From Nannochloropsis salina CCMP1776 (Eukaryota > Sar > Eustigmatophyceae > Eustigmatales > Monodopsidaceae), in NCBI GenBank assembly GCA_004565275.1, contig SDOX01000016.1, positions 903,430 through 967,429 on the forward strand: a stretch of DNA of 64,000 bases. Reading direction: 5' to 3'. The notes beneath the pieces are model-generated. The model worked only from the letters and a program-made list of their open reading frames with translations, made no database searches and was not told the DNA's origin. This document shows, in pieces, positions 62,738 to 64,000 of the stretch. The first letter of the stretch is position 1. Every line of letters begins with the position of its first letter. Both the position numbers and the translations under genes were made by a program.

Positions 62738-64000
62738 CTATTCATTTCGCGCCCTCTTGCTCCCTTCCCAGTCCCCTCCTCCGTCTTCCACCCCCCTCTT
62801 TTCCCCTCCTGCACCTGTCGAGCCCTCCCCTTCCTCCCCTCCCTCCCCTTCAGTCCCCGCTCCCGCGGAAGCAGCCCCTGTCCCCTTCTCGTCGACCGCT
62901 CCCTCTTCCTCTCCCCCTCCTTCTCCTTCCTCCGCCACCACCATCTCTCGTTCATCCTCCGCCATCCGGGCCTCGTCCAGAAGGCTCGTCATGTCCTGGG
63001 CACGAGGAGGAACAAGGGGGTTATGGAGAAGAAGGAGGGGGCGAGGGGCGTGAACGAGGGCAAGTAGGCAGCGAGGGAGCCCGCCGAGGAGGACGCGCAG
63101 CCCTCCCGAGGACAATGCGGCCCGGAGTAAGAGGCGACCTACCTTGTTGGCACTGCCTTCGTCGACCAGACCCACGTATTGGAGGAGAAGGAGGGAGTCT
63201 TGGACAGGGTCTTCCTCCTTGTGAGTGGGGAGGCTCTTCGGTCCTGGGATGTACGTCAGCCGGTAAAGCTCCTAATGGGGGGCGAAAGGGGGAGAAGGAT
63301 GACAGAAAGGGTGAGATTCGGGATTATAGAGAAAAAGACGCGACGGGTACTACTGCTCAAGCCATCGTGCCTCCACTTCTCCCTCCCTCCCTCCCTCCCT
63401 CCCTCCCTCCCTTCCGCCCGCCCTACCTCCCCTCCGTGCCCGCGTGCCCGTAAGACATCAGCGACGCGGCTCTGGTAGTTGGAAGGCGCCAAATTGCCGC
63501 GGGCAGCTCGCTCTGCTTTGTAGACTAAGGCAGGGAGGGAGGGAGGGAGGGGGTAAGGCATCGAGGGAGGGAAGGAAGGCAGGGTCAGGTGTCAGGGGCC
63601 ACAAAGAAGATCTGATACGGGGGGATGATGGCGGGAGAGAGGCCCAAGGAGGAGGAAAGGGAGGAAAAGGATGAGGAGTGAGAGGGGGACACGTGCCTTC
63701 CAGGCACTGATCAAAAGCCTCCTCGTCGGCGAGATGCTGCAGTTGCTTCACCAGGTAAGCCACCACCTAGAGAGGGAAAGGCGGCGGGCGGGAAGGGAGG
63801 GAGGAAACGAGGCGAGTGAGGAAACCGGCGAGGGTCCAGTGGGGTGCGACCACAGGAAAGAAGGAAGGGAACGAAAGGGAGGACACCGGGGCTTCGGGGG
63901 GAAGGGGAGGGAGGGAGGGTGGGAAGAGGGAGGGAAGGAGGGAGGGAGGGAGGGAGGCGGAGGGTGGGCACATGCCTTGTCGAGCGTGTAGAGGACGTAG
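62738..64000 (-). CDS. SIN3 (paired amphipathic helix) corepressor, 3' end, partial (runs off right edge)
   Basis: Join complement 63976 to beyond 64000, 63697-63766, 63427-63524, 63143-63271, 62738-62995; all phases agree. SIN3 is the scaffold of histone deacetylase complexes in the nucleus. The protein reads YVLYTLDK|VVAYLVKQLQHLADEEAF, then VYKAERAARGNLAPSNYQSR, ELYRLTYIPGPK and a final acidic Gly/Glu-rich tail ending SKRARNE. This is the C-terminal SIN3 domain (FTxDK.V..xVRQLQH.. in homologues). Two introns use GC donors (AAG|GCATGT and AAG|GCACGT), required by the phase. The PAH repeats and the HDAC-interaction domain lie to the right of the window. A broken partial copy is at 56497-56868. 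Confidence 0.85.

Larger units (their letters stand above)
56869..64000. repeat. Large tandem duplication, copy B (runs to window edge)
   Basis: Collinear with copy A from 56869 to 61645. It then has 381 bp (61646-62026) absent from A, matches A again over 62027-62073, has 1501 bp (62074-63574) absent from A, and matches A (56375 onward) to the window end. Confidence 0.95.

Overview
The window looks like nuclear DNA of a stramenopile alga. A Nannochloropsis/Microchloropsis-like eustigmatophyte is my best guess; this is inference, since no marker gene names the species. The signs are high GC3 codon use in the genes, spliced and unspliced genes side by side, spliced homologues of eukaryotic proteins (eIF3c, KDEL receptor, SIN3, GCLC, CaM-KMT), and a plastid EGY protease with a signal peptide followed by Phe, as in plastids of secondary origin. 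Introns and spacers are full of (GGGA)n/(TCCC)n tracts, which create many spurious open frames. Three runs of exactly 100 N (15927, 29977, 50451) are assembly gaps of unknown real size.

Layout. 1-5116 (-): one uninterrupted 1705-codon frame running off the left edge, Ser/Arg-rich, ending in the start of a kinase-like fold. 6235-9483 (-): EGY/site-2-protease. 10578-15862 (+): 16 exons of eIF3c, cut by a gap. 17473-18920 (-): bZIP factor in three exons. 20183-21366 (-): ankyrin-repeat gene. 22415-24862 (-): MFSD1-like transporter. 26647-27493 (-): the first three exons of glutamate-cysteine ligase, with no recognisable continuation. 28375-28959 (+): mitochondrial-type [2Fe-2S] ferredoxin. 29.85-31.85 kb (-): exon-like blocks of an unidentified membrane protein around a gap. 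33553-35221 (-): six-exon KDEL-receptor-family gene. 37391-39047 (-): SHAQKYF MYB-like factor. 40.2-45.9 kb (-): exon-like blocks, some duplicated, of a possible OB-fold protein. 46817-48090 (+): calmodulin-lysine N-methyltransferase. 48721-51597 (-): RING-CH membrane ubiquitin ligase. 54255-56180 and 59573-61498 (+): two lipoxygenase-family genes. 62738-64000 (-): 3' end of a SIN3 corepressor gene entering from the right.

The most striking part is 51551-64000. A unit made of the first 47 bp of the RING-CH coding sequence, its upstream DNA, a lipoxygenase gene and the 3' part of SIN3 has been tandemly duplicated with a constant offset of 5318 bp. The copies are almost identical outside the lipoxygenase coding sequence, but inside it they differ in tight, mostly amino-acid-changing patches. 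One patch surrounds the iron-ligand helix, where the usual H-x4-H is H-x3-H. The left copy of SIN3 has lost 1501 bp holding its last three exons and carries a damaged splice acceptor.

Most genes here are unrelated housekeeping or regulatory genes. The lipoxygenase pair is the one real gene cluster. Exon boundaries were assigned by hand from GT/GC-AG signals, phase agreement and family resemblance; no search was run.
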